Origin: Kosakonia arachidis
GTDB lineage: Bacteria > Pseudomonadota > Gammaproteobacteria > Enterobacterales > Enterobacteriaceae
Direction: 5' to 3'
Length of the DNA: 32,567 bases
Assembly (NCBI RefSeq): GCF_900116535.1
Contig: NZ_FPAU01000015.1
Coordinates: 1 to 32,567, forward strand
Position numbers and translations under genes: made by a program. The number at the start of each line of letters is the position of its first letter. Position 1 is the stretch's first letter. Shown here piece by piece: positions 32,095-32,567 of the stretch. Under the pieces are notes generated by a model. The model did not search any database. It was given only the letters and a program-made list of their open reading frames with translations, and was not told where the DNA came from.

Positions 32095-32211
32095 AGCGCT
32101 CGCGAATTTTTAGCCTTTTACCGGATTGTGGATAAGTCTGTGTGTAAATGGGTATAAAGCCGCATTTTGCTGTGGAATGCAGCGATCAGTCATTTTTATG
32201 TCATTTTTCTA
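32095..32211 (+). promoter_or_regulatory. Upstream activating region of the rRNA operon
   Basis: No gene lies between the purHD promoter and rRNA P1. The stretch 32188-32211, just before the -35, is rich in A/T (TCATTTTTATGTCATTTTTC) and fits a rRNA UP element. Fis sites are expected further upstream from the family; I do not assign them individually. Confidence 0.6.
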
Positions 32212-32239
32212 TTGCGGGGTGCGGAGAACTCCCTATAAT
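32212..32239 (+). promoter_or_regulatory. rRNA operon promoter P1
   Basis: TTGCGG (32212-32217) and TATAAT (32234-32239) have the 16-base spacer typical of rrn P1 promoters. A GC-rich discriminator (GCGCCTCC) follows, the feature that makes them sensitive to ppGpp and initiating nucleotide. Confidence 0.93.
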
Positions 32240-32321
32240 GCGCCTCCATCGACACGGCAGATGTGAATCACTTCACACAAACAGCCGGGTCGGTTGAAGA
32301 GAAAAATCCTGAAAATCAGGA

Positions 32322-32349
32322 TTGACTCTGAAAGAGGAAAGCGTAATAT
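32322..32349 (+). promoter_or_regulatory. rRNA operon promoter P2
   Basis: TTGACT (32322-32327) and TAATAT (32344-32349) have a 16-base spacer, 110 bases downstream of P1, the standard tandem arrangement. Confidence 0.92.
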
Positions 32350-32389
32350 ACGCCACCTCGTGACGAAGCGCTGAAAGCCGCGTCGCAAC

Positions 32390-32401
32390 TGCTCTTTAAC
32401 A
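32390..32401 (+). promoter_or_regulatory. rRNA antitermination boxA
   Basis: TGCTCTTTAACA in the leader is the NusB-S10 binding boxA that starts Nus-dependent antitermination. TGTGTGGGC at 32416-32424 is the boxC-like element. Confidence 0.93.
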
Positions 32402-32533
32402 ATTTATCAGACAATCTGTGTGGGCACTCAGGTGACATGGATTCTTGATGTCTTCGGACAAAAAATGAATACCAAGTCTCACGGGTGAACACGTAATTCA
32501 TTACGAAGTTTAATTCGATGAGCATCAAACTTT

Positions 32534-32567
32534 AAATTGAAGAGTTTGATCATGGCTCAGATTGAAC
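32534..32567 (+). rRNA. rrsE: 16S ribosomal RNA, first 34 bases, cut by the window edge
   Basis: The mature 5' end AAATTGAAGAGTTTGATCAT is present, including the conserved site used for universal 16S primers. The operon is divergent from purHD, the position of rrnE in E. coli, which is the only reason for the gene symbol. The 132 bases between boxA and this end are the precursor leader. Confidence 0.95.

Overview
The window is a chromosomal segment from a member of the Enterobacteriaceae that is close to Escherichia but is not E. coli itself. Most proteins align end to end with their E. coli counterparts as I remember them, and the gene order is the classical rpoBC-thi-hemE-hupA-zra-purHD-rrnE order. 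Three things point away from E. coli: L7/L12 has 122 residues instead of 121, Rsd has a longer C-terminus, and the interval between rpoC and thiH holds a PTS gene pair. The genus (Enterobacter, Citrobacter, Klebsiella or a relative) cannot be fixed from this window alone.

Positions 1-13462, plus strand: the 3' part of tufB, then secE-nusG, rplK-rplA and rplJ-rplL-rpoB-rpoC. Their known control elements are visible: terminators after tufB, nusG and rpoC, an L1-type translational operator before rplK, the long L10 leader before rplJ, and an attenuator between rplL and rpoB. The rifampicin-target region of RpoB is wild type.

Positions 13463-14944: a small accessory interval, mostly minus strand. 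It holds a two-gene PTS operon (EIIB-EIIA of the lactose/chitobiose family, no EIIC), a well-placed CRP site, a decayed GGDEF diguanylate-cyclase gene, and about 320 bp of hairpin-containing non-coding DNA.

Positions 14945-20637, minus strand: the thiamin operon thiC-thiE-thiF-thiS-thiG-thiH, tightly overlapped. It is headed by a TPP riboswitch whose P3 arm carries a 130-bp ERIC element. This is the most unusual feature of the window: the conserved aptamer core is intact on both sides of a mobile-type palindromic repeat. Removing the repeat leaves a normal short P3 stem-loop. The aptamer also abuts the rsd terminator directly.

Positions 20697-29068: rsd (minus), then nudC, hemE, nfi, yjaG, hupA and yjaH (plus). 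The zinc/envelope-stress module follows as zraP (minus) divergent from zraSR (plus). Between them lie a perfect 19-bp inverted repeat and two sigma-54 promoters placed symmetrically around it.

Positions 29065-32567: purHD on the minus strand, with a PurR box in its promoter. Divergent from it is an rRNA operon leader (P1, P2, boxA) running into the first 34 bases of 16S rRNA. By position this corresponds to rrnE.
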